Notes under the pieces: model-generated
Seen by the model: the letters and a program-made list of their open reading frames with translations, nothing else
What the model was told of the DNA's origin: nothing
The model's database searches: none
DNA from: Aphidius gifuensis
Taxonomy: Eukaryota > Arthropoda > Insecta > Hymenoptera > Braconidae
Reading direction: 5' to 3'
Length of the DNA: 64,000 nucleotides
NCBI RefSeq assembly: GCF_014905175.1
Contig: NC_057789.1
Span: 18,783,865-18,847,864 of the forward strand
Made by a program: the position numbers and the translations under genes
Shown: one piece after another, positions 22,195 through 31,337 of the stretch
Layout of the letters: every line of letters starts with the position of its first letter
Numbering within the stretch: position 1 is the stretch's first letter

Positions 22195-23474
22195 TGTCAT
22201 TTCTTCATAGCCATTCTTGTGAGTGTAGTAAATCTGAATTGGATTTATTTACAATACCACCTACTCAGACTACTGTTGAAGAGTCTCACTGGGTTTATGA
22301 CAATTCAGTCACAACGCTCACACAGGGTTCACCAATTGAATTACATATTCCAGCTAATGGAAAAGAATATATTGACCTGGCACATACTATGTTAAAGATA
22401 AGATGTAAAATTACAAAAGAAGATGGAACTGCTGTTGCTGCTGATGCTGTGGGTGTAACAAATAATTTTTTACATACAATGATTAGTCAATGTGATGTTT
22501 TATTTAATCAAAAGTCAGTCTTTGGATCTAATTCTTCAAATGCATACCACGCATATATTGAAACATTATTAAACTATGGATCAGATGCATCAAATAGTCA
22601 TTTGGGACTATGGTTTTTAGATACTCCAGGTTTCATGGAAGCACCAGTAGGAGCTGCGGCTGGAGCACAAAATAAAGGATTGCAAGATCGATCACTTTTT
22701 ATGACTAATGGCAATCAATTTGAGATGCTTTGCCATTTACATGTTGATGTTTTTAATCAAAATAAATTTTTATTGAATGGTGTTGAGATGAAAATAACTT
22801 TAACACGATCAAAGAATGAATTTTGTTTAATAGACAACACAGTGGATGGAAATTATAAAGTAAATATTTTAGAAGCAACACTCATCATACGTCGTGCTAA
22901 GCTCAATCCAAGTGTACTTGTAGCACATTGAAAAGCATTGGCCAAATAGACGGTAAGACAGAGGCAAAAACAGGATGTGACACTGAATTGAACGACTGCA
23001 AAATATCCTTTGACTAGAGTAGAAGTAAAGAGTTTTATTTTAGCTCAGGGTATATTATCAAATACACTTGACAATATTATACTAGGAAGTTTACCTAAAA
23101 GAATTGTTGTTGGTTTAGTTGATAATAGAGCATTTAATGGTCATAAAAAATTTAATCCATTTCATTTTCAACATTTTAATTTAAATTTTTTGGCCTTAAA
23201 TGTCGATGGAAACCAAGTTGGTGGTGAAGCATTATCTCCTAGTTTTAGTAATAATATTCATGATGCTGAAGCCTATCAGACATTATTTTCTGGAACTGGA
23301 ATACATTTTGCTGATCATGGAATGAAAATTTCTCGTTCTAGTTTTACGAAGGGCTATACTTTATTTGCATTTGACTTAACACCTGACCTCTCTGCTAATG
23401 ATAGCATGTACTGGAATTTAATAAAAAATGGAAGTCTCAGAATTGAGATACGATTCGGTGTTGCACTTGCTTAA
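22194..23474 (+). pseudogene. MCP: Outer major capsid protein
   Basis: Starts MSFLHSHSCECSKSELDLF and resembles the arthropod proteins often labelled F54H12.2-like, which are Polinton double jelly-roll major capsid proteins. Blocks include PANGKEYIDLAHTML near residue 55, HTMISQCDVLFNQ near 95 and, in the second half, YPLTRVEVKSF and NRAFNGHKKFNPFHFQHFN. Three in-frame stops occur: TGA 22929-22931, TAG 22947-22949 and TGA 22989-22991. The last two lie in a ~48-bp segment that looks inserted between two conserved blocks. The frame is otherwise preserved for about 427 codons. Confidence 0.8.
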
Positions 23475-23591
23475 ACAATAAATTGTATAGTATATGCCGA
23501 GTTTGATAATATTATAGAAATTGATGGTACACGTCAGGTACTATTAGATTATAGTAATTAAGAAGTACGTATATATAGAGAGAAGAATACG

Positions 23592-23626
23592 TATATATCG
23601 AGCTACTTTGGTTATGTTATTCAGTC
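23592..23626 (+). promoter_or_regulatory. TATA plus arthropod initiator
   Basis: TATATA starts at 23592 and TCAGTC has its A at 23623, a spacing of 31, typical of an insect core promoter. The ATG of the accessory gene is at 23633, giving a leader of about 10 nt. Confidence 0.65.
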
Positions 23627-23632
23627 ATAAAT

Positions 23633-23937
23633 ATGTCGGAAGTTTTAATCATTGATATTCAGTGTCTAGTTGGATCTCGCCATGAATACTACCCGAAAGA
23701 AATTTCTGTCTTGACATTACACGATAAATATATCAGTCATTGGATAATTGGACCACCTTTTAAGTACTCAAAACTTGAAAAAGGAGCTCGTCGACAAAAC
23801 AATTGGTTAACAAAAAATTATCATAAAATTGATTGGGACGCATCTGAAGTACCTTACAAAAATCTACAATCATTAATTGAAAAAATTGGAGAACTTGGTA
23901 AAAATATTTTTGTGAGAGGTGAAGAGAAACGTATGTT
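23633..23937 (+). pseudogene. Outer DEDD-nuclease-like gene, 5' part
   Basis: N-terminal 101 codons of a gene split by the inner Polinton. It begins MSEVLIIDIQCLVG, with the IDIQ motif resembling Exo I of DEDDh exonucleases, and has WIIGPPF, a WLTKNYHKIDWD block and FVRGEEK. The 3' part lies at 40143-40410. Lengths 305 and 268 bp add to 573 bp, so excision with loss of one TATGTT copy would leave a 190-codon open frame. It belongs to the same family as 24476-25254 and 33004-33594. Function unknown; nuclease fold is inferred from motif shape only. Confidence 0.8.
23932..23937. repeat. Target-site duplication, left (TATGTT)
   Basis: TATGTT directly before the left terminus of the inner Polinton is repeated at 40137-40142 directly after its right terminus. 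A 6-bp duplication is the known Polinton signature. Confidence 0.95.
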
Positions 23938-24190
23938 AGTAGGGAAACAGGGCCGGTTCTATATCATCCCTTAATTAATCATCCCTTAATTAAAATTCGT
24001 AAAAAAAAATAAAAAAAAATAAAAAAAAAAATAAAGGGTAGTTTTTAGAGGGTAGTTGGGGGTGTAGATAAGATGTTGAAGATTGAGGGATATGTGTGTG
24101 TAGTTGAGATTGGGGGGATGAGGGTTGAGAGTATGGAGATTGAAAATGGGGGGACGGGAGTCGGGAGACGGGAGACGGGGACCAGATGTC
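23938..24190. repeat. Left terminal inverted repeat
   Basis: Matches the reverse complement of 39899-40136 almost base for base through the A-rich tract and the GGGAGACGGGAGACGGGG block. Differences are mainly in the length of the A-run (near 24000-24035) and a few substitutions, so the two ends have diverged little since insertion. Confidence 0.93.
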
Positions 24191-24475
24191 GTTGACTCAT
24201 GTATGATAAAAGAGATTGTTTATATAAACGTTATTAACGGTTTTCGTTCATATAAATACATAAAAAAATTATGGCTTTTTCTTAGAAAAAAATATAAAAT
24301 AAAAGCATGCGTCATTAACGAAAAAATTCCGATATAAGTCGGGCAACATAATAATATCAAGTTTTACGTATATGTAAATTATTATATATATGTATTTGTT
24401 TCTACAAAACGATTTTTTTAATTGAAAACCTATCAGTGCATTAAACGTGTTCGTGACGAAGAAGTTAAAAAAAAT

Positions 24476-25254
24476 ATGGAATTGATTGTAGATATACAAG
24501 GATTTAAGCAACCTCACAACGCATTTGTTTTAAAGTTAGTTTGCATTTAAATTAATGCACCTGAAACACAGTTTGTATTGGGCCACCAAATACATGGAAT
24601 CATCTACCTGCAAAATACAAGTCAATTAATCTGTGGTTGATACGCAATTGGCATGGGTTATCGTGGGAGTGTGGTGATGTATCTTATAATGACATAAAAC
24701 TGATAATTTCTAACGTTTTGGAATCAGCTTGTTATATATACGTCAAAGGTGACGAGAAAAAAAAGTGGTTGGATGAAATCACTGACAATTCAAAAGTAAT
24801 AATTGATTTATATTCAATGGATTCTCCAGGGATAAGAACAATAAAAAATCAAATAACAAGTCATCCAGGAATTCATTATGCTATACGTAATTGTCATTGT
24901 GCACTTGACAATGTACAACAATTAAAACTATGGTTTCAGAATTATTGGGGTGAGAAATCATCTCTTAATAAATCTATACAGTTGTACTATGCATTAAAAA
25001 ATTTATCGAAACTTAGAAAAGAAGATATAGAAATTTTACCAGAAAATTTTATACTTTCATACGCCTCGGAATCAATGGTTGAAATTTGGGATAAATTGCC
25101 TGAAGATCTGAAAAACAACCATAAATTCATCGAAGAGCGTCGTTGTAAAGAACATTTTAATTTTTTGGGATTATATACAGATGAATTTGATGGACCATTA
25201 CCAAAAAAAAAAAATTGTATTCCATGTCAAAATAATAAAAAAAAAATAATTTGA
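24476..25254 (+). pseudogene. Inner DEDD-nuclease-like gene 1 (broken)
   Basis: Starts MELIVDIQGFKQPHNAFVLK, meets TAA at 24548-24550 and needs a one-base shift before 24637, after which the frame is open to 25254. The later part has NWHGLSWECGDVSYNDI, YIYVKGDEKKKWL, VIDLYSMD and CHCALDNVQQLKLWF; the last resembles the H-x-AL-x-D Exo III motif of DEDDh exonucleases. A Lys-rich C-terminal extension of about 80 residues is absent from the paralog at 33004. Family recognised by comparison within this window; biochemical role unknown. Confidence 0.7.
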
Positions 25255-25521
25255 AAAAAATAATAAAACCTCACATATATATTTTATGTGAGCATTAAAA
25301 TTTATGATGACTAACCAATGTTTATTTTAAAAAAAAAATTAGGGTCAACGGTTTTTACATATACGTTATAAAACACTACAGTGCATGTGCGCACGCATCA
25401 ATATATACACAAAGGAGGGGCCTTGTGAATTCGAAAAAAGCTTGAGTAGAGCTCATTAATATATCAACTTGTGGTGTGTGAACATTAATAAAGTAAATAT
25501 AAGTTATAACTAAAAATTATA

Positions 25522-25938
25522 ATGGACCAGTGTCAAATAGAGTCTGAAATTTATCAAAATTTTTTGATGAATAATGCTGAATATAATACACAACAAGAAA
25601 AGCTGGAGTCATTTCTTGAAGATTTACATATACATTGGAAAAAAGTTGAACTTCTACGATTCGAAATGTTTTTGGATACGTATGATGAAGTATATTCAAT
25701 GACTGAGAGTCAAATTAAATTAATTGACTTATTTGAGCTACCACCATACGTCTATGATGAAAAGGATCTTGTATTAAAATATTTTGATCGGACTGCAATT
25801 CCAACTTTAACACCACTCATACAAGAATTATTTGAGCTATGGAATAAAAATGAAAAAATTGAACGGAGATTCATAGAAGAACAAGAAAGCGAAGAAGACA
25901 TTGTAGAACAAGATCAAGAAACAGACAGCGAAGAATAA
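25522..25938 (+). CDS. Acidic 138-residue protein, unknown
   Basis: Complete ORF with an ATG start after an AT-rich leader. Mostly helical composition, with a region of aromatic and acidic residues (FLDTYDEVYSMTESQ, residues ~52-66), a short LPPYVYDEKD stretch, and an acidic tail rich in Glu/Asp from residue 112. No signal peptide, membrane segment or cysteine-based motif. It sits between the first DEDD-like gene and the convergent capsid block, in the same orientation as the former. I do not recognise the family. Confidence 0.5.
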   Translation: MDQCQIESEIYQNFLMNNAEYNTQQEKLESFLEDLHIHWKKVELLRFEMFLDTYDEVYSMTESQIKLIDLFELPPYVYDEKDLVLKYFDRTAIPTLTPLIQELFELWNKNEKIERRFIEEQESEEDIVEQDQETDSEE

Positions 25939-26011
25939 TTTTCAAAAATGTATTATATAAAAGTAAAATAAATATCTATAAACCAATGTTGTATTTTAAA
26001 AAAATGTTTCT

Positions 26012-26212
26012 TTATTTATTTTTAGTTTTACAAAATTCATTATGTTTTTTGATTAATATTGGATCTATAATTTCACTTAATTTTTTAATCCGCATTTGAA
26101 ATCTTTCATGATCTCGAGCCATTGTTTCCCATTCTCCACGTCTTGCTGATCGATAGGCATACGCCCATGTATACATCACGTGTACGGTAGTGGTAGTAAA
26201 CGATACATGCAT
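26012..26212 (-). CDS. Small ORF, unknown (66 residues)
   Basis: ATG start, basic C-terminal half with the likely helix ERFQMRIKKLSEIIDPILIKK. It is the last minus-strand ORF downstream of the capsid gene block. It may be a small virion or regulatory protein, but no homology was recognised. Confidence 0.35.
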   Translation of the reverse strand: MHVSFTTTTVHVMYTWAYAYRSARRGEWETMARDHERFQMRIKKLSEIIDPILIKKHNEFCKTKNK

Positions 26213-26352
26213 CTTTTGAATAATATTGATTGCAATATTCTTCTCAATATCTGAGTTTGAAATATTTTATTGTTGATTTTTGAATGTTTTCTTCTGGTTT
26301 TATTTTATTTTTATTATCCATTTGTTTATTATTTGTCAATTAAAACTTGTAG

Positions 26353-26541
26353 TTAATATTTAGGTCGATGATCTCCTACTGAGCCATATTTACCTTGCTT
26401 TACATAACCATAATATGGTTCAGAACCTCGCAATGATTTAGATATTTCAAAATAATTTTTCCTCGATTCTTTTTCAACTTTTGATTCGTATTGCATTCCA
26501 CTTAAACGCGAGGAGCTATTACCACTTGTATTTTTATCCAT
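26353..26541 (-). CDS. Small ORF, unknown (62 residues)
   Basis: ATG start; Ser/Tyr/Lys-rich, ending YGSVGDHRPKY. Same strand as the major capsid gene, 249 bp downstream of it, with a third small ORF between. Position suggests a virion accessory peptide; function unknown. Confidence 0.4.
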   Translation of the reverse strand: MDKNTSGNSSSRLSGMQYESKVEKESRKNYFEISKSLRGSEPYYGYVKQGKYGSVGDHRPKY

Positions 26542-26569
26542 TATTTCGAAGCAAAACGTTTTTTTAAAA

Positions 26570-26728
26570 TTATTTTCCTTTTTTTGACCAAGCAGAAAAA
26601 AGTTTAGAATCTTTAGATTTCGGTTCGTTGTATTGTTGTTGTTTTCTTTCTTCTTTTTCAGCTTTTGTCTCTTTGATCAAAGGAGTTTTATCAGAATATT
26701 CGTCAGTAGATTTATTTTTTTTAAACAT
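26570..26728 (-). CDS. Small ORF, unknown (52 residues)
   Basis: ATG at 26728, stop at 26570-26572. Charged Lys/Glu-rich peptide with the run KAEKEERKQQQ and a C-terminal SAWSKKGK. It lies directly between the major capsid gene and the 26353-26541 ORF on the same strand, so the three may form one transcription group. Family not recognised. Confidence 0.4.
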   Translation of the reverse strand: MFKKNKSTDEYSDKTPLIKETKAEKEERKQQQYNEPKSKDSKLFSAWSKKGK

Positions 26729-26789
26729 TTCGATGTTTACTCAATAAAAGTTAAACATTGAATGAAAGATTTTGAGTTTAGGATTAAAT

Positions 26790-28016
26790 TTAAACTAATT
26801 TTCTGACGGAGCCATTGATTGGATTGTACTCGACAATGCGATCATGTAATATTAAACAATCAGCCGATGTTTCAGCGGGAAACTGTTTGAATGATTCGAA
26901 TTCAAGTCGTATATCAACGGGTCCAGATTTTAAAAATTCATTTTGTTTTGAACAATCAATCACAATAAGAGGAGCCTGATCTATGTATTCTTTTTTTGTT
27001 AATAATGGTTCTGACTCTTTTCCGTAATACGAAACTTGAAATTGAGCAAACATGTCATATAATAAAGCATATTGATTTTGTGTTATGTTAATATTAAGAT
27101 TACCATATGGATATGATTGAGAATTCAAGAAAAGTTTAATATCTCTCATCTTACAATGATCAAAAAGACTGGCATCTTTATTTGCAACATTTTTTCGTGC
27201 TGTTTGAAAACCAACGATGACGTATCTTGGTTTTTCAAGTTGTGTTGATGTTTTAACACTCCAAATATGCTTTGTTGTTGCTGGTAGCAAAGAATAATCA
27301 TACAGCTCCCAAGTACGAAAACTCATTGCTATAGATGGATCTTTTGCAGTAAAATTAAGTAAATGAATTTTTTGTTTGTCTGACACTCGTATATATGGCA
27401 CTATCCACTCAATTTTTTCCAAACTAATTTTTACATTTTAAGCAGCAGCAGCATCAGCAACAGTTGTCTGTTTATATGCGTTTGTATCTGTATTCGATCT
27501 TACAATAATAAGTTCATGCTTTGCATTAATAATTATTTTACGATAATCTTCAGCGAAACCTAATAATATACTCAATGGAATTGATATATTAAACTTTCCT
27601 TCATTATCAAATATTTTTTCATCGTTTATCCAGCCTGCATTTTCAAGAAATGCTTTTTGATTAGGGTTAAATGATACTTATCCTTTCATTAAAGTTGCAA
27701 GACCAACATTTTTACTACGATCAACTTCAATGCCATTTATTCCATAACGAATTTTTTCAAACATATGAGCAATTGACATTTTAACAAGAGAAGTTGTAGC
27801 AGCGACAGCAGTTCCATTACTTTTTGTAAATTTTCCTGTAATATGTAGTGAACTTTTACTTGGTAATAAACACAAGTCTTGATGTTGAACTCCAATTCTT
27901 ATTTCATCACTATTATTAAATTTTGAAGCGCCATATGGCAGATGAGTGTGAAGCTCATAATGAGCGACTGATTCATCGAATATTATAGGTTTTTGAATAT
28001 TTAAGATTTCTTCCAT
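26790..28016 (-). pseudogene. MCP: Inner major capsid protein
   Basis: Start at ATG 28016 (MEEILNIQKPIIFDES). One frame covers 409 codons with two in-frame TAA stops, at 27678-27680 and 27438-27440. Blocks such as HMFEKIRYGINGIEVDRSKNVG, LSILLGFAEDYRKIIIN and the C-terminal VDIRLEFESFKQFPA fit the double jelly-roll major capsid of a second Polinton lineage, clearly different from the one at 22194-23474. Only the premature stops prevent translation; there is no frameshift. Assignment is by gene order and general pattern. Confidence 0.7.
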
Positions 28017-28153
28017 GGTTGAAAGCAAAGAAAACAACAAAATTGTATAACTACTTTTTCTTTTTTAGTTTTAAACCGAGATTTTTCAGAAACTGAATGT
28101 TCTGACGTGTTATCACTTTCAGAGGTCTTTGAAGACTGCTTGACTTTTGGCAT
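28001..28153 (-). CDS. Short Ser/Lys-rich ORF overlapping MCP start
   Basis: Fifty codons from ATG 28153, ending inside the first codons of the major capsid gene in another frame. Ser/Thr/Lys-rich first half, Cys/Phe-rich end. It could be a real upstream ORF or chance. Confidence 0.2.
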   Translation of the reverse strand: MPKVKQSSKTSESDNTSEHSVSEKSRFKTKKEKVVIQFCCFLCFQPWKKS

Positions 28154-28211
28154 GTCAATTGATTTTTATAACTCTGTCCATAAACTTTTCTAGTGAAAAC
28201 GATTCCCATTA

Positions 28212-28892
28212 TTATAGGCGCTTTACATGCAAACGTATTGTTATAGTTTCTCCTCGAAAATTCACTAAGTCTCCGTCTTGATCAACAATTTTTAATTGAA
28301 TATTGTGTATTGCTTGTACGGTGATTGGAAGATAAATGACATGCGATGGCACTTCTATAATCTTATATCCTTTTGGAACACCAGGAAAAAATTCATGAAT
28401 CGTGTGAACTGGTCGATCATTCATGTAAGCACCTGTCGTTATATTACATTCAATACGCAAAGCATTGACTTTTATAATAGTAACAGTCAAATCTGATTTA
28501 TGCACAACATTTGGCGTTAATATTTGTGATGAAAATCCTAGCAATCGACCTATAGTATTATTTTCTTGGAAATTTATAAAATTATCACATAATATTTCAC
28601 AACATAATTCATTTGTATTAGCTTTAATACTCAGAGAAATTTCTGGTAATTCTTTCTTTATATAGTCTTCAATATCTTCAATTTCATAAGTGCCAGTAGG
28701 TATTGTAATTATATAGTCACCCACATGAAATTTATTATTGTATTCATCAATATTTGGTATTGAATTGAATGTTAATAATTCAACGAGTCCCATAACACAA
28801 TTTTTATCTTTAGATAATTCTATTGGTGGAAAATATTGAGCCTCTAGAATAGAGGAGGCTCCAGACAGTGTTAGCGTGAACGAATCACTCAT
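28212..28892 (-). CDS. Inner minor capsid (penton-like) protein
   Basis: The likely start is the ATG at 28892 (MSDSFTLTLSGASS), because an initiator motif lies just upstream. The pattern FTLTLSG...YFPPIEL...NCVMGLVEL and then IPTGTYEIEDIEDYIKKEL, IGRLLGFSS and HVIYLPI is typical of the single jelly-roll minor capsid of arthropod Polintons. About 226 residues and uninterrupted. It lies between protease and major capsid genes on the same strand. Role is inferred from family pattern and gene order. Confidence 0.7.
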   Translation of the reverse strand: MSDSFTLTLSGASSILEAQYFPPIELSKDKNCVMGLVELLTFNSIPNIDEYNNKFHVGDYIITIPTGTYEIEDIEDYIKKELPEISLSIKANTNELCCEILCDNFINFQENNTIGRLLGFSSQILTPNVVHKSDLTVTIIKVNALRIECNITTGAYMNDRPVHTIHEFFPGVPKGYKIIEVPSHVIYLPITVQAIHNIQLKIVDQDGDLVNFRGETITIRLHVKRL

Positions 28893-28929
28893 GACTGATA
28901 TTGAAACTGTACGTACATATGTATTTATA
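28893..28929 (-). promoter_or_regulatory. TATA/initiator before minor capsid gene
   Basis: On the minus strand TATAAATA starts at 28929 and TCAGTC has its A at 28896, spacing 33. The ATG follows at 28892, leaving a leader of only about 4 nt. The TATA overlaps the end of the protease frame. Confidence 0.45.
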
Positions 28930-29265
28930 ATTTTCCAGCTAAAAATTTTAAACATATATGACCACATATAACTGTATCATATTTTTGATAATTTTTATAA
29001 TTATATTTAATGCTACCAACACCGAGATATTTTTTAAGTTCTTCGGGAGGACCTAAGTCTCCAAAACTATCAAAAAAAATAACTTGATCATTTTTTTTTT
29101 ATATGCAACCCAGTGTGTGCCGGGACCATCTTTATCATCAAGATTGATTATTGATGACTCATATTTCCTAGGACCTGATTTAGGTAAATCATTTCTCATA
29201 AATTTACCTCGAAAATATGGAATTTTAAAATTTTTTGCATATTTGATGAGATCAATATCAGTCAA
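28925..29265 (-). pseudogene. Inner adenain-like cysteine protease
   Basis: Starts MTDIDLIKYAKNFKIPYFRG. GPGTHWVAYK supplies the catalytic His; FFDSFGDLGPP and CGHICLKFL, which should supply the acidic residue and the nucleophile Cys, lie in the neighbouring frame. The frame change falls in an A10 tract at 29091-29100, so it is either a real one-base deletion or a homopolymer sequencing error. The adenovirus-type protease matures capsid proteins. It begins 17 bp after the PLA2-like gene. Confidence 0.75.
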
Positions 29266-29282
29266 CGCTCGATGTGATAGCT

Positions 29283-30086
29283 TTACATGTTTTTTGATGG
29301 CTTTAAAAATAAACCAAATCCTTTTTTATGAGGCTGCAAAAACATACCATTTCCCAAAGCAATTGATTCCATTTTTGTATTATGGCGTTTATTTTCTTCA
29401 AGTCTACTTTTTGCAGCATTTGCTTCATTGATAGTTTTTACTACTGTAGCAGCTCCACCCGATAAAGCATCCACTGCACTAAGACCAGCAAAAATAGGCA
29501 TTAAAAACGGTAAAAATCCTCTAATTTTTGCTGGTAATGGTAAAACACGAGGTAACCGAACATTTTTTTTACCACCAGATTTTTTCACAGCATCACGTGC
29601 TCCCTTTATAATTGATGTGATAGGATCGCCTCCGGGCTGAGTAAGTTTTTTTGTTAAATTGATAATTTTCTTTAATGATACCAAAGGTCTTTTTTTCTTT
29701 TTTATTTTTCTAGTTCCCTTTTTTTTCAATGTCATACCCATTTTCACTATTGCTTTCATAGCGTTTGTTATTCCCCAAGCTGCTGCTTTTTCAGCAATAG
29801 AAGAGTCGTTAGCAAGAACACGTTGCCAAGCTTTTTCAGCAAGTTCTCTGTCAGCCTGATGTCTAGCGACTAAATTATCTTTATTTTTTTCGTATTGTAT
29901 ATCGTGTTCTTTACACGATTTGTCTAGGGGATTTATACCTCGATCACCTCGTTCTAATCTTTTTGCTAATTTAGTACCAGGCCCACAATAATTGTATTTT
30001 GGGATATGTAACTCAAAAGGAAGTTTATTAATGATTTTATTGACAATACCTTTTCCTAATTTTTTTCGACGTCTGTGCTCAATCAT
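29283..30086 (-). CDS. PLA2-domain, pVI-like membrane-active protein
   Basis: 267 residues, intact. Residues 31-62 hold a parvovirus-VP1-like phospholipase A2 core: Ca-binding YCGPGT (33-38) and catalytic CKEHD (58-62). A basic linker (RKIKKKKRPL) leads to a hydrophobic segment, RGFLPFLMPIFAGLSAVDAL, near residues 189-208, then IALGNGMFL and a Lys-rich end. Proteins with this combination occur in arthropod Polintons and adintoviruses, where they are thought to act on host membranes during virion entry. The gene is divergent from the ATPase gene and shares its promoter region. Confidence 0.8.
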   Translation of the reverse strand: MIEHRRRKKLGKGIVNKIINKLPFELHIPKYNYCGPGTKLAKRLERGDRGINPLDKSCKEHDIQYEKNKDNLVARHQADRELAEKAWQRVLANDSSIAEKAAAWGITNAMKAIVKMGMTLKKKGTRKIKKKKRPLVSLKKIINLTKKLTQPGGDPITSIIKGARDAVKKSGGKKNVRLPRVLPLPAKIRGFLPFLMPIFAGLSAVDALSGGAATVVKTINEANAAKSRLEENKRHNTKMESIALGNGMFLQPHKKGFGLFLKPSKNM

Positions 30087-30184
30087 AGTTTGAATGTAAC
30101 TGATGTTAACGATTATGAGACATATTTATACGTATTTATATCAAAACGATTCAGTAATAATCAGGACTTGTTCCAACGTACACG
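30087..30184. promoter_or_regulatory. Divergent TATA/initiator promoter
   Basis: TATTTATA at 30123-30130 reads TATAAATA on the minus strand. Plus strand: TCAGTA with A at 30153, 30 bp from the TATA start, ATG at 30185. Minus strand: TCAGTT with A at 30101, 29 bp from the TATA start, ATG at 30086. Both spacings are canonical for insect core promoters. A second TATTTATA lies at 30133-30140. Confidence 0.7.
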
Positions 30185-30823
30185 ATGCAATTTATTAAAC
30201 AAAACAAAAAATTACCAGTAACCAATTTCGATGAACTTATTCAACAGAGTAGCGAAAGAAGGAAAAAAAGACATGGTGAATTACTACCAAACAGTGTTCG
30301 AGGAATATTTTGTGGTCCTAGCGGTATTGAAAAAACGAACGTATTATTTGCAATAATCACACATGAAAATGGTTTAAGATTCGAGAATGTTTATGTTTAC
30401 TCAAAGTCTTTGAATCAGCCAAAATATAAATTGCTAGAAAAATTATTACAATCTGTAAAAGGTATCGGTTATTTTCCTTTTAATGAACATGAACAAGTAC
30501 TTCAACCTCAAGATACGAAACCAAACTCTGTTATGATTTTTGATGATGTTTCATGTGAAAAACAAGATAATATCAGAGCTTTTTTTTGTATGGGTCGACA
30601 TCAAGACGTAGATTGTTTTTATCTTTGTCAAACTTATGCTCGAATACCTAAACATTTGATTCGAGATAATGCGAATTTTTTAGTTCTTTTTAAGCAAGAT
30701 GATCTTAATTTAAAAAGAATATATTTTGATCATGTGAATACAGATATGACATACACAGAATTTAAAAATTTATGTTATACATGTTGGAAAGATGATAAAT
30801 TAGGGTCGAGAATTTTGGAATAA
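30185..30823 (+). pseudogene. Inner A32-like packaging ATPase, damaged
   Basis: FtsK/HerA-type ATPase that would pump DNA into capsids. The P-loop is at residues 44-51 as GPSGIEKT: the Gly before the catalytic Lys is Glu, expected to abolish nucleotide binding. Walker B is VMIFDDVS (116-123) and the LCQTY sensor follows at 147-151. The C-terminal part stops after CWKDDKLG because a deletion near 30805 joins the gene to integrase sequence, giving a foreign SRILE end. Starts at ATG 30185 downstream of the divergent promoter. Confidence 0.75.
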
Positions 30824-31337
30824 AGAATTTCAAACATTAATGAAAGAATATAATATACATTTATATCACACGTTTAGCAATTTAAAAGCATCAATTGTTG
30901 AACGATTTAATCGTACATTGAAAAATCTCATGTGGAAGAAGTTTACTCTTCAAGGTTCATATAAATGGCAAAAAATATTACCAGATATATTACAACAATA
31001 TAATAATACAAAACATCGAACAATAAAAATGAAACCCCTAGATGTTAATTCAGTTAACGAGAAACATATATTAAAAAGTATTTATCAAAATTTTAAAATT
31101 AATAGAAATCCAAAAAATAAATATATCGTTGGCGATAAAGTACGTATAAGTAAATATAAAAATGTTTTTGAGAAAGGATATACACCGAATTTTACGACTG
31201 AAATATTTACCGTAAGCGAGGTTAAAAGCACTGATCCTGTAACTTATAAACTCATAGACTACGAAAATAATCCGATTCAAGGAGGTTTTTATGAAGAAGA
31301 ATTGACTTCAGTGAAATACACAGACATTTATGTGTAA
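30805..31337 (+). pseudogene. Inner integrase, C-terminal remnant
   Basis: Reads REFWNKEFQTLM, then SIVERFNRTLKNLMWKKF, with the third catalytic residue Glu, and YNNTKHRTIKMKPLDV, GDKVRISKYKNVFEKGY and GGFYEEELTSVKY. The zinc finger and first two catalytic Asp residues are missing: the frame enters abruptly from ATPase sequence. The remaining part would bind DNA at most. It is in a different frame from the ATPase ORF with which it overlaps. Confidence 0.8.

Noticed and set aside
22950..22995. Mini-intron in the outer capsid gene
   Set aside because: GGTAAGA is present but the segment is about 48 bp, lacks a clear acceptor and is shorter than functional insect introns.
28296..28665. Plus-strand ORFs opposite the minor capsid gene
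   Set aside because: Shadows of the minus-strand gene; no independent features.
29428..29859. Hydrophobic plus-strand ORFs opposite the PLA2-like gene
   Set aside because: Complement of Lys-rich codons gives Phe-rich frames; not real membrane proteins.
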